This document shows positions 35,979 to 44,865 of a stretch of 64,000 nt of DNA, piece after piece. The DNA comes from Flavobacterium sp. ACN2 (lineage in GTDB: Bacteria; Bacteroidota; Bacteroidia; Flavobacteriales; Flavobacteriaceae). Made by a program: the position numbers and the translations under genes. The stretch covers positions 108,719 to 172,718 of the forward strand of contig NZ_MRCM01000012.1 of NCBI RefSeq assembly GCF_002303885.1, given 5' to 3'. How positions within the stretch are numbered: the first letter of the stretch is position 1; each line of letters starts with the position of its first letter. The notes beneath the pieces are model-generated. The model ran no database searches. It saw only the letters and a program-made list of their open reading frames with translations, and was not told where the DNA came from.

Positions 35979-36413
35979 TCAGTGTAGTTTTTTTGATAGA
36001 TATATCCTTCGATGCCCTTTTGGAAAATCTTTAATTTCACCAATTGGCTCATATCCGTTTTTTAAATAGAAATTTTCTGCTTGAAAGTCAAATGTATCCA
36101 GTATTGAGATTTCGGCTCCTTTTTCTTTCGCTGTTTTTTCAGCATATTGTAAAAGTAAAGTTCCGATCCCTTTTTTTCTATAACTTTCTTCTACCCACAA
36201 AACTTTTATTTCAAGCTCATTCCAATATCCAATTTCTGCTAATATTCCCCCAATCTCAGTTCCTTTTTCATTTTTGACTGTAAATTCTAATGGAGTGGAA
36301 ATATGATTAGTTGCTGAAACTTTACTTAAATTGTATTCAATAATTCCGTCGATTATTTTTTTTGTGCTTTTCCTATCACAATTTTCAACAGTAAATTCAA
36401 AAGTTTTTTCCAT
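35979..36413 (-). CDS. GNAT-family N-acetyltransferase
   Basis: A 144-residue acetyltransferase. The acetyl-CoA-binding motif A, VEESYRKKGIGTLLLQYAEK (Q/R-x-x-G-x-G/A), is clear near residues 75-95, followed by ISILDTFDFQAENFYLKNGYEPIGE, where the motif-B Tyr and Phe lie. The substrate is unknown. It stands alone in an accessory stretch between the cold-shock gene and a decayed hydrolase gene. Confidence 0.9.
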   Translation of the reverse strand: MEKTFEFTVENCDRKSTKKIIDGIIEYNLSKVSATNHISTPLEFTVKNEKGTEIGGILAEIGYWNELEIKVLWVEESYRKKGIGTLLLQYAEKTAKEKGAEISILDTFDFQAENFYLKNGYEPIGEIKDFPKGHRRIYLSKKLH

Positions 36414-36602
36414 TTATGAAAGATTTTATTTAATTGCTATTTTTCCATCGGCTACAATCGAATCTAAATTATTTTAGAATCACTAATTGTCATTAAAAAA
36501 GAAAAGCTAATGTATTATTTTTGAAAATATTTTTGATCATTGTCAGAAGAATGTTGGAAAAACAGCTTAACTTTTAAAGAAATAAACAACACGTAAAGGC
36601 AT

Positions 36603-36629
36603 GTAAGTACTTATATATTCAGTTACTTA
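36603..36629. promoter_or_regulatory. Orphan HxlR-like operator
   Basis: GTAAGTACTTATATA (36603-36617) matches 14 of 15 bases of the element GTAAGTACTTGTATA before the HxlR/NmrA pair, and TTACTTA follows at 36623-36629 to complete an imperfect inverted repeat. No intact HxlR or target gene is next to it; the decayed hydrolase gene lies 180 bases downstream. Confidence 0.4.
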
Positions 36630-36810
36630 TTGTGAGAATAACGTGATTAAAAGAAAAGTATAACAATTGAAAAAAAGTTTGGAATTGCTTAATCCGTAGA
36701 CACCAATTAAATGCATAATAGATTTAAATATAAGAGAATTTCAGTTTAGAGATACAGCTTAAGTTTTGGAAGTTTTTAGAGTTTGAAATTGAATTAAAAA
36801 TTCTAGCAGA

Positions 36811-37052
36811 AGGAGGAGTTAATCTTTCAAAATCTTCCAAAAGAACTTCCGAAAATTAATTGACCGGTTTATTTTTTCATCGGGAAGAAAGATTTTCAGA
36901 CTAATCATGTCATTGCAGAAGAATATTTTAAACATCTCAAAGCACCAAAGAAGAAAATATTCCTGTTTGAAGATGCTGGACATTCCGTACTTATGGAAAA
37001 GCCTAAAGAAATTCAAAAAATAATTATCGAACAAATCCTAGATAAAAATTAA
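36811..37052 (+). pseudogene. Decayed alpha/beta hydrolase gene (C-terminal remnant)
   Basis: The plus-strand frame translates to PVYFFIGKKDFQTNHVIAEE and continues through KKKIFLFEDAGHSVLMEKP to a stop at 37050-37052. That is the C-terminal third of an alpha/beta hydrolase, including the acid-residue loop (GKKD) and catalytic His (DAGHS). A TGA stop at 36861-36863 interrupts the frame just before it, and the upstream part with the nucleophile elbow is missing, as a full gene would need about 800 bases. It is therefore a pseudogene. Confidence 0.7.
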
Positions 37053-37211
37053 AAGCTGATCATAAATAAAAATAGGAGTCAATTCTGATGGTGAACCGAG
37101 TTTTATAGTAAAAAAAATGATACCAATATGGCACACAGTAATTGTTTAATATACTTGCGAATAGATTTCTCCACCGATGATTCTGTCGTTTTTTATTTTT
37201 ACCCCTTCTAT

Positions 37212-37529
37212 TTAATAATAGGTTGATTCTACATACGGATCGTAGATGTCTGCATCCCATTGATTATCATTAAACTCATCCAAAAGTTGATCGTCAGATT
37301 CTGGATCAATTATGCTTTCGTATTCGTTTAGGTCATGAGCTGCATGTAAAAACTCGCAGTCAAAGTCCGGTTCATCTTCACTTTTATGGTATAAATTGCC
37401 TAAAAGCTTTGAATTTTGTATGTGCTGAATTGCTGTATTTGTGAAATTCATGTCAGATTGTGTGCCAGATTGAGAAACTGATATAACAACCGGAAGAATT
37501 GCTGTTGCTTTTTTCATAATGTAATTCAT
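37212..37529 (-). CDS. Hypothetical acidic small protein
   Basis: A 105-residue protein I do not recognise; translation may start at 37529 or at the Met codon at 37517 (MKKATAILPVV). The N-terminus has a hydrophobic stretch that could be a signal peptide (ILPVVISVSQSG). The C-terminal half is rich in Asp and Glu (IIDPESDDQLLDEFNDNQWD). Two cysteines or fewer, no repeats. It lies alone with no operon partner, and expression is unproven. Confidence 0.5.
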   Translation of the reverse strand: MNYIMKKATAILPVVISVSQSGTQSDMNFTNTAIQHIQNSKLLGNLYHKSEDEPDFDCEFLHAAHDLNEYESIIDPESDDQLLDEFNDNQWDADIYDPYVESTYY

Positions 37530-37892
37530 TTCGTTTTGTATAAATTGTATATGCCAAAAATAATGTGCACTGTAATCTTTTTAGTTATACAATTCTGCTG
37601 TGGAGTTATATAATATCTTATCGATTACTAAAATTTTCATTTTTTGCATTGCATAAGAGAGCAGGGGACAACGTTAACATTAGATATATTCTATGCGGTT
37701 AAATGTAAATCGTGTGGTATTTTTTTTTGTATTTTCGTGACGATTGGATAATTTACGAACAGTTTCAAACTGCGAAAATAGTACGCTGTAAATCTTAAGT
37801 GAATTTTTCACAGTATAAGAAAAAGCGCGGCTTGGTTTTAATTTTAAAATTTAGAGGATTTTTGGGTTTGAGGTTTTTAACACTATTACTAA
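37530..37892. other. Gap of 363 bases without a gene
   Basis: AT-rich sequence between the divergent hypothetical genes. I see no gene, no strong palindrome and no repeat that recurs elsewhere in the window. It presumably holds the two promoters. Confidence 0.5.
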
Positions 37893-38612
37893 ATGATTTA
37901 TAATAAAGAGAATTTTCCAAAAGTATCTTCTGAACGTCATATCTCAGCTACTCTTTTAATGTATTCGATGTTTGGATTTTTGATTCTGGCAATGCTTTCT
38001 TTATTTATTGGATTACCTTTGAGTATGCAGCTGGAGCATAACAGTCCTTTATCTCAAGAAGAGCTAATCTTTGACCTTATATATTTTCCTCTACTGCTTT
38101 GGGGGGGCTGGATTTTATTTAAGAATTATAAGCGTCAGAAACAGAATAAGGTCATTTCAATTTCTGTTGATCGTTACGGCATGCACCAACACCAGTATAA
38201 CGGTAATGTCGAAAGTGTTCTATATGAGGATCTGGAAAAGAGCACAGAAGCATATGTAAGTGATATCGATAGAAAAATTGGAACAAAATATTCCCCTGGC
38301 TATATTTTTGGATTTAAGAACGGGAAGCAGATTCCCATTCATTTTTCCAAAGCTGACAACGGGATGACTTATATTCCTAAAAATAAATACCTGCTGATTG
38401 GCCATTTTCTGCAGGGCGTCGTTTTATTTTGTCCACATATTAAGATTTCCCCGACTGTATATGCTGATTATTTTATTAATCCTGAGACTTTTGAATTTAA
38501 TAGAAAAGCTCAGATAATTACATATTTTCTAATTTTTATTGTTCTGATCGTAATCCTAGTTTTAATCGATTTATTTATAAAATATACTAAAGGGTTCTCG
38601 ATATTATTCTAA
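37893..38612 (+). CDS. Hypothetical membrane protein with three helices
   Basis: A 239-residue protein of unknown family. Hydrophobic helices lie at about 21-43 and 63-80, and a third at about 209-230 (YFLIFIVLIVILVLIDLFI). The part between (80-205) is soluble, basic and begins with a KRQKQNK stretch, so it is probably cytoplasmic and could resemble a PH-like fold (SVDRYGMHQHQYNGNVESVLYEDLE). It is one of the few genes of this stretch on the plus strand and seems to be a single-gene unit. Confidence 0.65.
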   Translation: MIYNKENFPKVSSERHISATLLMYSMFGFLILAMLSLFIGLPLSMQLEHNSPLSQEELIFDLIYFPLLLWGGWILFKNYKRQKQNKVISISVDRYGMHQHQYNGNVESVLYEDLEKSTEAYVSDIDRKIGTKYSPGYIFGFKNGKQIPIHFSKADNGMTYIPKNKYLLIGHFLQGVVLFCPHIKISPTVYADYFINPETFEFNRKAQIITYFLIFIVLIVILVLIDLFIKYTKGFSILF

Positions 38613-38696
38613 AGTAAAAATGCTAGATTTCTTGCATTGAATAGGAGGACTTCACGTAATGATGGGGTTTTCTCAAGCGATGTCTTTTTGTGCTAT

Positions 38697-38733
38697 AAAA
38701 AAGCCATTAAACATTACATCTAATGGCCTTTTA
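38697..38733. terminator. Bidirectional terminator
   Basis: GCCATTA (38703-38709) pairs with TAATGGC (38721-38727), flanked by an A run on the left and TTTTATT on the right. It can end both the hypothetical membrane gene and the convergent hydrolase gene. Confidence 0.75.
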
Positions 38734-38754
38734 TTCTTGTTTTTACCTGCGTTC

Positions 38755-39573
38755 TTATTTTTTGATAAACTCTAAAATATCTTTATTGATAGTTTCTGCC
38801 TCTGTTGTAGGCATACCATGAGGAAATCCAGGATAAGAAATTAATTTTCCATTTTTCAAAAGAGCAGCAGCTTTAGGTGCCTGATTATATGGAACGATCT
38901 GATCATCTTCTCCGTGAAGAACCAGTACAGGTATATCTAAACTTTTCAAATCTTCAGTAAAATCGGATTCAGAGAAAGCTTTAATGCCTTCATAATGAGC
39001 CAGTACAGAACCCATCATTCCCTGACGCCAGCAATTGTGTTTAATGCCTTCTTGAATTTCTTTTCCTTCACGGTTCCATCCGTAAAATGGAATAGGGAAA
39101 TCATAAAAATATTGTGCTCTGTTAAATCCGGTTCCTTTTCTAATTTCGTCAAAAACAGACAATGGAACACCATCAGGATTTGCCTCATTTTTAATCATGA
39201 TTGGTGTAACAGCACTAATAATAATTGCTTTTGAAACACGTCCTTTTCCATATTTTGCTGCGTAGCGAATTACTTCGCCTCCGCCAGTTGAGTGGCCAAT
39301 ATGAATCGCATCTTTTAAGTCAAGTGCAGCGGTCAATTCTGCTACGTCTGCAGCATAGGTCTCCATGTTGTTGCCTTCAGCACTTTGACCAGAACGACCG
39401 TGTCCACGTCTGTCGTGGGCAATAACTCTATATCCTTGTTTTAAGAAAAACATCATTTGCGCATCCCAGTCGTCTGCTGATAAAGGCCATCCGTGGTGAA
39501 AAACGATAGGTTGCCCTTTTCCCCAATCTTTATAATAAATTTCTGTTCCGTCTTTTACTGTAATTGTGCTCAT
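38755..39573 (-). CDS. Alpha/beta hydrolase (non-heme chloroperoxidase type)
   Basis: A 272-residue cytoplasmic hydrolase of the group often annotated as cofactor-free haloperoxidase or perhydrolase. The nucleophile serine is in IHIGHSTGGGEV (about residue 94), the acid in LVLHGEDDQIVP (about 223), and the histidine in PGFPHGMP (about 252). The physiological reaction is probably ester or lactone hydrolysis; chloroperoxidase activity in such enzymes is a side reaction. Degenerate traces of the shared stress motif occur upstream. It is a single-gene unit. Confidence 0.9.
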   Translation of the reverse strand: MSTITVKDGTEIYYKDWGKGQPIVFHHGWPLSADDWDAQMMFFLKQGYRVIAHDRRGHGRSGQSAEGNNMETYAADVAELTAALDLKDAIHIGHSTGGGEVIRYAAKYGKGRVSKAIIISAVTPIMIKNEANPDGVPLSVFDEIRKGTGFNRAQYFYDFPIPFYGWNREGKEIQEGIKHNCWRQGMMGSVLAHYEGIKAFSESDFTEDLKSLDIPVLVLHGEDDQIVPYNQAPKAAALLKNGKLISYPGFPHGMPTTEAETINKDILEFIKK

Positions 39574-39797
39574 TTTTTTGGTTTTTAAGATTAATAAAAT
39601 TAAGAGTATCCTAATTTTGGTATTGTCGTTAAATTCTAAGTTTTATCATTTTTTATTTGACTTAGATTTCTTTGGCAAATTTATATAGGAAGAGTAGAGC
39701 AGTCGATTAACCTAGATTAAGTATTGATTTTTTGTTTTCTTAATCTGAGAGAAACGCTACTAAAAGTCTTCCGCTAAACATATCGTATTGAAAAGAA

Positions 39798-42164
39798 TTA
39801 CATGTGTTTTATCTTTTCGTAAATGGCAGGATCGTGTTTTTTTACTTTTATTTTTACGTATTTAGAAGCTGGCATATTGCTTTCTTTCACCACATTATTT
39901 ACAGAAACCAAAACATTGGTTTCCGGAAAATAAGTAACCGTATTTCGCTCTGGAATTTGATAAGAGACGATAAGGAATAAAGGCGCAATTCTTTCAATGC
40001 CATCATTATAATTAAAGAGATCTACTTTGTCTCCCGCTTTAAATCCTGCTTTATCAATATCATTTTGATTCATGAAAATAACACGGCGTTCATTTTTTAT
40101 TCCCCTATAGCGGTCATCCATACCATAAATAGTAGTATTAAACTGGTCATGCGTACGAGTTGTGGCCATCATGTATTCATCTTGAGCTAATTCATTATCT
40201 GGAATTTCTGTTAAAGTAAATGCTGCACGATCAGCTGATTCTTTAGCTGTAAATTGACCATGACGAGGAGCATTAGGCAAATAAAAACCGCCTTTTTCGC
40301 GAACTCTACTATTGTAATTTTCAAAACCTGGAATACAATTTTCAATAGCTTCTCTCACATCATCATAACTGTCGTGGTATCGCTTCCAGTCGATAACTGA
40401 TTTTTCTCCAAGAACCGCCATCGCCATTCGGCAGACAATTTGAGTTTCGTTTATCAATTGATCCGAGATAGGTTTAAGCACGCCTTTTGAAGACTGCACC
40501 ACGCCCATAGAATTTTCTGTACTGATAATTTGCACTTCGCCGTTAACGATATCCATATCACTTCGGGAAAGCGTAGGAAGGATAAGAGATTCCTTTCCGT
40601 GTACCAAATGGCCTCTGTTGAGTTTTGTCGATACACAGACCAGCAGTTTCAGTTTTCGAAATGCTTCTGCAGTGTAAGTCGTATCTGGTGCTGCTGATAG
40701 AAAATTACCGCCCATGCAGAACATAAATTTTACTTTCTCGTCATGAATCGCTTTTATCGTTCCAACCACATCATAACCATGATTTCTCGGCGGATTAAAT
40801 CCAAAGTAATTTTCAAGACGATCTAATTGTTCATTTGTAGGTTTTTCATCAATAAGCATGGTTCTGTTTCCCTGCACATTGCTGTGTCCGCGAACAGGGC
40901 AGACTCCCGCGCCAGGTTTCCCTATGCTTCCTTTAAGCAATAAAATATTGACAATTTCTCGAATCATATCGACACCATTTGGCTGCTGTGTAAGTCCCAT
41001 TCCCCAGCAAACGATAATTCTTTTTTTGAAAGCCAATATTTCCGCAGCTTCAATAATTAAATCTTTTGGAACTCCAGATAGAAAGGCAAGATGATCTAAG
41101 TCTAAATTTTCAAATTGTTTCTCAAAATTTTCAAAACCAGTTGTTTTGTCTTTGATAAATTCATGATCAAAAACTTCACCTGGATTTTTCTTTTCCAATT
41201 CAATTAGCAAAAGTTCAATAGCTTTTAAAAGTGCCATATCACCATTTATTTTTATAGGAAGAAAAAGATCTGTAAGTTTTCCGCCTGATCCAATTATCCC
41301 TTTTATAGCCTGTGGATTATGGAATCCCATTAAGCCAGCCTCGGGTAACGGATTAACCGCAATAATTTTTGCACCATTGTTTTTGCCTTTTTCTAAAGCG
41401 CTCAGCATTCTCGGAGCATTCGTTCCAGGATTCTGTCCGATTATCACAATCACATCGGTATCATAAAAATCTTCTAAAGTAACCGTTCCTTTTCCAATTC
41501 CGATTGTAGTTTTCAAAGCCGTTCCAGAGGTTTCGTGGCACATATTGGAACAATCTGGCATATTGTTGGTTCCAAACTCTTTTGCAAATAGCTGATAAAG
41601 AAAGGAAGCTTCATTACTGGTTCTTCCCGAAGTATAAAAGGCCGCTTCATTTGGAGATTCAAGCGCATTTAAATGTGAGGCAATTTTTTTAAAAGCTTCA
41701 TTCCAACTTATGGGCTGATAATGTGTACCGCCAATAGGTAAATACATCGGTTCCGTCAATCTTCCCATTTTTCCAATTTGGTAATCGTCTAATTTTGAAA
41801 GACTGTAAACAGAGTTTTCTTTAAAGAAAGCAGCATCAACTTTTTTGGTTGTAGCTTCTTCAGCTAAAGCTTTTGCTCCGTTTTCACAATATTCGCCCAA
41901 TGGAGATCGATCATCATCAGGATCTGGCCATGCACAGCTGGAACAATCAAAACCTCCCATTTGATTCATCTTAAACAAAGCTTTGCCACCTCTTAGAACG
42001 GTTTTATCTTCTATAAGATCGCTTACCGCAGCCATCACCGCAGGAACGCCGGCAGCCCATTTTTCTACTTTTGTTAGTTTAAGTTTCGAAAGCTGGTACG
42101 GATTTTCTGCTTCAGGTAATTTATGGGTTAAATCATCTGTTTTTTGTTGTGGATCTTTCTTCAT
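39798..42164 (-). CDS. FdhF/YdeP-family molybdopterin oxidoreductase (formate dehydrogenase-like)
   Basis: A 788-residue cytoplasmic molybdoenzyme, without a Tat signal. It starts with a cysteine set (C74, C77, C93) likely to hold an iron-sulfur cluster. The segment DCSNMCHETSG puts C209 at the molybdenum-ligand position that is selenocysteine in E. coli FdhF. A C-terminal molydopterin-dinucleotide-binding domain lies from about 660. YdeP in E. coli is linked to acid resistance; formate oxidation here is inferred from the adjacent fdhD gene, 18 bases upstream in the same operon. Confidence 0.9.
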   Translation of the reverse strand: MKKDPQQKTDDLTHKLPEAENPYQLSKLKLTKVEKWAAGVPAVMAAVSDLIEDKTVLRGGKALFKMNQMGGFDCSSCAWPDPDDDRSPLGEYCENGAKALAEEATTKKVDAAFFKENSVYSLSKLDDYQIGKMGRLTEPMYLPIGGTHYQPISWNEAFKKIASHLNALESPNEAAFYTSGRTSNEASFLYQLFAKEFGTNNMPDCSNMCHETSGTALKTTIGIGKGTVTLEDFYDTDVIVIIGQNPGTNAPRMLSALEKGKNNGAKIIAVNPLPEAGLMGFHNPQAIKGIIGSGGKLTDLFLPIKINGDMALLKAIELLLIELEKKNPGEVFDHEFIKDKTTGFENFEKQFENLDLDHLAFLSGVPKDLIIEAAEILAFKKRIIVCWGMGLTQQPNGVDMIREIVNILLLKGSIGKPGAGVCPVRGHSNVQGNRTMLIDEKPTNEQLDRLENYFGFNPPRNHGYDVVGTIKAIHDEKVKFMFCMGGNFLSAAPDTTYTAEAFRKLKLLVCVSTKLNRGHLVHGKESLILPTLSRSDMDIVNGEVQIISTENSMGVVQSSKGVLKPISDQLINETQIVCRMAMAVLGEKSVIDWKRYHDSYDDVREAIENCIPGFENYNSRVREKGGFYLPNAPRHGQFTAKESADRAAFTLTEIPDNELAQDEYMMATTRTHDQFNTTIYGMDDRYRGIKNERRVIFMNQNDIDKAGFKAGDKVDLFNYNDGIERIAPLFLIVSYQIPERNTVTYFPETNVLVSVNNVVKESNMPASKYVKIKVKKHDPAIYEKIKHM

Positions 42165-42182
42165 TGTATTATGGTTTAATGG

Positions 42183-43055
42183 CTATTGTGTTAGGATTAA
42201 GGTTTGTTCCGATGAGTTGTATATATTCAATCGATTTTCTTTTAGAAATCCTAAAAGTGTAATATTAAACTCTGCCGCAAGTTCTACGGCCAAACTGGAT
42301 GGAGCGCCAATAGAAGCAATAATAGAAATTCCCGCCATTGCTGCTTTTTGGATTAGCTCAAAACTGGCTCTTCCGCTTAGAAGCAAAATATGTTCATTTA
42401 ATGGCAGTGATTGATCTGCGAGAGATCTGCCAATTAATTTATCTAATGCATTATGCCTTCCAACATCTTCAGTTAAAAGAATCAAATCGCCTTGAATATT
42501 AAAAAGCCCTGAGGCATGAAGACCGCCAGTGGATTCAAAATCGCTTTGAGCAATTCTTAATTTTTTGGGTAATTGATAAAAAACAGATGCATGAATCTGG
42601 ATCTGCGGTCTCATCAAATTTCCAAATGGGCTTACCGTTTTTATAGATTGAATCGAACTTTTTCCGCATACGCCACAACTTGAAGTCGTATAGAAATTTC
42701 GATCTGTCTGCATCAAATTTGGAGTAAAACCTTCTTTAAGATCAACCTGAACAATGTTTTGTTTTTGTAACAAGCAATTCATTTTTAATGCAAAAGCATC
42801 TTGAATATCTTCAAAAGAAGTAATAATTCCTTCTGTAAACAGAAAACCAATCGCAAGATCAATATCATTGCCCGGAGTTCGCATGGTAACCGAAATATTC
42901 TTTTGAATTCTCTCTGAATTAGAACCGTAAGAAAGCCTGATTTCAAGAGGTTCTTCAACAGAAAGCGTATCTAAAAACGATGAGGTTCCGCTGTTTTCTA
43001 TTCTTTGGACACTTACGTGTTTGATGGAAACTAATTCCGTATAGTTTATTTCCAT
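42183..43055 (-). CDS. fdhD: FdhD sulfurtransferase for formate dehydrogenase
   Basis: A 290-residue accessory protein that passes sulfur from a cysteine desulfurase to the molybdenum cofactor of formate dehydrogenase. The catalytic cysteine pair is in SSCGVCGKSS (CxxC), followed by LLTEDVGRHNALDK and LLSGRASFELIQKAAMAG, both strongly conserved. Its presence supports true formate-dehydrogenase-type activity for the next gene. The pair follows the DsbA-like gene after 115 bases and may have its own promoter. Confidence 0.96.
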   Translation of the reverse strand: MEINYTELVSIKHVSVQRIENSGTSSFLDTLSVEEPLEIRLSYGSNSERIQKNISVTMRTPGNDIDLAIGFLFTEGIITSFEDIQDAFALKMNCLLQKQNIVQVDLKEGFTPNLMQTDRNFYTTSSCGVCGKSSIQSIKTVSPFGNLMRPQIQIHASVFYQLPKKLRIAQSDFESTGGLHASGLFNIQGDLILLTEDVGRHNALDKLIGRSLADQSLPLNEHILLLSGRASFELIQKAAMAGISIIASIGAPSSLAVELAAEFNITLLGFLKENRLNIYNSSEQTLILTQ

Positions 43056-43170
43056 GGCGTTGTAATTGAAGTTGTTACGTAAATTTAATTAAAAATTGGT
43101 TCAAAAAATATACTTTCATTCATTAATTGAGAGCATACTATTCGATTTTTATATTTAATTCTCAACCTAT

Positions 43171-43686
43171 TTATTTCACGATTTCACTCATCAGTTGCAA
43201 GAGATCTTCTGCACCTGCGTTAAATTTTCTACCATTGACAAAAAAAGAAGGTGTGCCATTTACACCGCTTAAAATACCGCTTTCAAAATCGGAATCTACT
43301 TTTGTGGCAAGTTCAGATTTTTTAATATCGACATTGAATTGATGTGGGTCTAGCTCCAATTTCTCTACTAATTCTAATAAAAAAGGTTCACTTAGAATTC
43401 TCTGATTTTCGTAGATAGCATCATGCATTTCCCAGAACTTTCCCTGCAATGCCGCGGCTTCTGCCACAATTGCTGCAGGACGGGCGTATTGATGCATTTC
43501 TGATAACGGAAAATTTCTAAAAACAAATTTTATCTGTTTGCCGTATTTCTTCATCATTTCTTTAAGAATAGGATAAGCTGCACCACAATAGGGACATTGA
43601 TAATCTCCGTATTCTACGATTACTATACTAGCATCTTTTTTTCCTTGTATATGATCAGTTTTACTGACCGCTGGTTTTAGTGACAT
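43171..43686 (-). CDS. DsbA-family thiol oxidoreductase, cytoplasmic
   Basis: A 171-residue thioredoxin-fold protein with the redox motif C31-P-Y-C34 in EYGDYQCPYCGAAY and the cis-proline in GVNGTPSFFVNG. There is no signal peptide, so it probably works in the cytoplasm, unlike classical DsbA. Its closest type is the DsbA/FrnE/Na+-antiporter-associated thioredoxin group. It follows the peroxiredoxin gene by 12 bases and may reduce or oxidise it. Confidence 0.9.
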   Translation of the reverse strand: MSLKPAVSKTDHIQGKKDASIVIVEYGDYQCPYCGAAYPILKEMMKKYGKQIKFVFRNFPLSEMHQYARPAAIVAEAAALQGKFWEMHDAIYENQRILSEPFLLELVEKLELDPHQFNVDIKKSELATKVDSDFESGILSGVNGTPSFFVNGRKFNAGAEDLLQLMSEIVK

Positions 43687-43698
43687 AATTAATTGGTT

Positions 43699-44151
43699 TT
43701 ATAGTTTTTCTAAAGCTTCAAGAATTCCATCTGCTCCTGGGTTTATAGCCATTGGCGAGAGATAACTCCATTGTATAATTCCTTCTTTGTCAATTACAAA
43801 GAGGGCACGATTGCATTCGCCTTCTTTCTCATTGTATACGCCATATTTTTTTGAAGTTTCTCCTTTTGGTTCAAAATCAGCCAATAAAGGAAAATGCAGA
43901 TTTCTTGATTGAGAAAAGGCCATGTGACACCATTTACTATCTACAGAAATACCGAAAATTGTTGCATCATATTTCTTGAAGTATTTCAGCATTTCGTTGT
44001 AAAGTGCCATTTGGTCGCTGCAAACTGGACTCCAGTCGGCAGGATAAAAAGCTAAAATCACGTTTTTTCCTTTAAATTCTGATAAAGTGATTTTTTGATC
44101 GGGTGTTGCAAATAAGGTAAAATCTGGCGCAACGTCATTTTTCTTCAGCAT
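43699..44151 (-). CDS. Peroxiredoxin (AhpC/TSA family)
   Basis: A 150-residue peroxiredoxin from the start at 44151 (MLKKNDVAPDF), which overlaps the end of the DUF1275 gene by 17 bases, indicating translational coupling. The peroxidatic C44 is in YPADWSPVCSDQ; the family usually has P-x3-T-x2-C, and here Ser replaces the Thr region (S41-P-V-C). Two more cysteines (in KWCHMAF and GECNRALF) could act in resolution. It would reduce peroxides in the cytoplasm as part of the stress operon. Confidence 0.9.
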   Translation of the reverse strand: MLKKNDVAPDFTLFATPDQKITLSEFKGKNVILAFYPADWSPVCSDQMALYNEMLKYFKKYDATIFGISVDSKWCHMAFSQSRNLHFPLLADFEPKGETSKKYGVYNEKEGECNRALFVIDKEGIIQWSYLSPMAINPGADGILEALEKL

Positions 44152-44854
44152 AAGATTTATTTTTAAGGTTAAAGTCAGTAATCGGCAGCAAAAATGCACA
44201 AGCAAGTAGTAATGCAGCAGGCAAAATAAGCGTCCAATTTTTCAATAACGGAAGTATAATTGGTACGACAGATGCCCCTAGCAAAAAGCCAATCCATAAT
44301 AGTAAAAGCCGTATAGCATTGAGTTTATAAAATTTTCGACTGTTTTTATTGCGAGAGAGACTTAACATGGCTGTATTTCTAGCCAGACTATTCAAAGTTC
44401 CCGTCACGAAATCGGTATTTATTTTTTGACTTCCAACAGACGTTACAATGGTATTCATAACACCAGTTGAAAAAAGAATGATAGGTATCGACAATCCGTT
44501 GTTTATCGTATAATAATTGGATGCCATTGTATAGACAATCAATATGCCTGAAACGATATAAAATGGCAGTGTCTGAATTTTGGATTCTCTCCACAACGAA
44601 ATACAGGTTCCAGCATATATTCCGAAGACAAAACAACCAATTACCGTTATAGACGAAAGAAGTACATTGAATTTGCCACTGGATAAAGCGATTCCCAATT
44701 GTGTGCTGTTTCCGCTTATAAAAGAGACATATACTTTCCATTTCAGGAAACCGGCAGCATCAAGAAAGCCTGCAATAAAGGCTAAAAATATGGCTAGTTT
44801 CTCTTGTGATCTAGTTTGTTCAGACGAATCTATGAACTGTGTTTTGGCATCCAC
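44135..44854 (-). CDS. DUF1275 (YoaK) membrane protein
   Basis: A 239-residue integral membrane protein with about six helices. The family motif GFLDAAGFLKWKVYVSFISGNSTQLG (N-terminal, with the FxSGNSTQ part diagnostic) is intact. Its function is unknown; it is often found near redox and stress genes. Located between the bicupin (11 bases) and the overlapping peroxiredoxin, it clearly belongs to this operon. Confidence 0.88.
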   Translation of the reverse strand: MDAKTQFIDSSEQTRSQEKLAIFLAFIAGFLDAAGFLKWKVYVSFISGNSTQLGIALSSGKFNVLLSSITVIGCFVFGIYAGTCISLWRESKIQTLPFYIVSGILIVYTMASNYYTINNGLSIPIILFSTGVMNTIVTSVGSQKINTDFVTGTLNSLARNTAMLSLSRNKNSRKFYKLNAIRLLLLWIGFLLGASVVPIILPLLKNWTLILPAALLLACAFLLPITDFNLKNKSYAEEK

Positions 44855-44865
44855 AATACTTATGA

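Noticed and set aside
36819..37034. 71-codon minus-strand frame
   Set aside because: It is the reverse complement of the hydrolase remnant, whose plus-strand translation is clearly a protein-family fragment.
39671..39715. Fourth copy of the shared stress motif before the alpha/beta hydrolase gene
   Set aside because: GGCAAAT and AGTCGATTAACCTAG are present but spaced about 20 bases too far apart and with several mismatches, so it is mentioned only as a weak relative.
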